A stretch of 6,463 nt of DNA from Acidobacteriota bacterium. GTDB taxonomy: Bacteria > Acidobacteriota > Terriglobia > UBA7540. This document shows, one piece after another, positions 6,025 through 6,463 of the stretch. The notes beneath the pieces are model-generated. The model was not told the DNA's origin. It searched no databases and worked only from the letters and a program-made list of their open reading frames with translations. Each line of letters begins with the position of its first letter. The stretch's first letter is position 1. Where the stretch lies: contig JAJYJL010000136.1 of the NCBI GenBank assembly GCA_021789565.1, positions 4,723 through 11,185 of the forward strand, written 5' to 3'. The translations under genes were made by a program, and so were the position numbers.

Positions 6025-6463
6025 ATGTGTGATTCTCTAAGTTGGCTCTCAGTTTACCTGTACTATGGTGAGCCCTTGGAAGATCTTTTGACCAATGCAC
6101 TAATGCCTTTTGTAGCAGACACACGTGCAAGAGGACTGGTCAACCAGTTTTTCTTCATCCGTTATTGGGAACGTGGTCCACACATACGGCTGCGCCTCAA
6201 AGGACAGACAGCTATCATCGAACGGATATTGAAGCCTCAATTGGAATCATTCTTCTGTACGTATTTCCGGGAATATCCTTCCAAGCGCAAAGACGTTCCA
6301 GTCCATACGATCCAGCCGAGCGAACAATTGCTCCCCAATAACTCGCTGCAATTCCTTCCGTATGAGCCCGAACTGGAAAGGTATGGCGGGCCGACTGGCA
6401 CCGAAATCGCCGAGATACAATTTCAGCTTTCATCTCAGACGGTCTTGCAAATTATCAGATCGG
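6025..6463 (+). CDS. LanB elimination subunit (SpaB_C type), partial
   Basis: The first 146 residues of a protein that runs off the window. It is the thiopeptide-type bacteriocin biosynthesis (SpaB C-terminal) domain, which removes glutamate from glutamylated Ser/Thr to give dehydroalanine and dehydrobutyrine. Visible marks are WLSVYLYYGEPLEDLL at 7-22, the signature FFFIRYWERGPHIRLRLKG at 42-60 with its Arg, His and Arg residues, and PYEPELERYGG at 112-122 followed by AEIQFQLSS. Family members of this kind are usually near 300 residues, so about half is missing. It pairs with the preceding glutamylation subunit; such split enzymes are well known from thiopeptide clusters and occur in some class I lanthipeptide clusters. 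The start is supported by AAGGAAGG upstream and by homology beginning within the first ten residues. It lies outside the length range and strand logic of a shadow frame. Confidence 0.9.
   Translation, partial: MCDSLSWLSVYLYYGEPLEDLLTNALMPFVADTRARGLVNQFFFIRYWERGPHIRLRLKGQTAIIERILKPQLESFFCTYFREYPSKRKDVPVHTIQPSEQLLPNNSLQFLPYEPELERYGGPTGTEIAEIQFQLSSQTVLQIIRS

Overview
The window holds the left part of a class I lanthipeptide (RiPP) gene cluster, with every convincing gene on the plus strand. In order these are a 70-residue cysteine-rich precursor (1018-1230), a short stand-alone C39 leader peptidase domain (2008-2511), a 961-residue LanB-type dehydratase of the Lant_dehydr_N kind (3127-6012), and the start of a separate SpaB_C / thiopeptide-type elimination-domain protein (6025 to the window edge). 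Expected partners such as a LanC cyclase, an ABC exporter and regulators are not visible and may lie to the right.

How the parts fit: the leader has an LTLD box and a KVQSF segment, features of class I leaders that LanB enzymes bind. It ends in an LSxxExxxLxGA pattern that suits C39 peptidases. The split LanB pair would use glutamyl-tRNA to glutamylate Ser/Thr and then eliminate glutamate, giving dehydro residues for ring formation with seven cysteines. The C39 protein has its full Cys/His/Asp set but stops where the transporter half of the usual fused PCAT exporter should begin.

The most striking non-gene structure is a perfect 24-bp inverted repeat (871-894 and 1321-1344) that brackets the precursor gene and its ribosome binding site. 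It could mark an invertible segment (phase-variable lanthipeptide) or a mobile precursor cassette; the sequence alone cannot say which.

Much of the first 3.1 kb has no recognisable gene: 1-870, 1345-2007 and 2512-3126. These stretches contain open segments lacking good starts, on both strands, which may be decayed genes, plus a 15-bp hairpin near the left edge. Such loose spacing is unusual for a RiPP operon and suggests an accessory, rearranged region. From 3127 onward the layout is tight and operon-like.

Organism: the leader, C39 and split dehydratase look most like those of Bacteroidota and relatives, from memory of the families. The precursor, however, has a perfect AAGGAGGT Shine-Dalgarno sequence, which is uncommon in mainstream Bacteroidota. 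A Bacteroidota-related lineage that uses Shine-Dalgarno sites, or another phylum that acquired the cluster, are both possible; I cannot decide.
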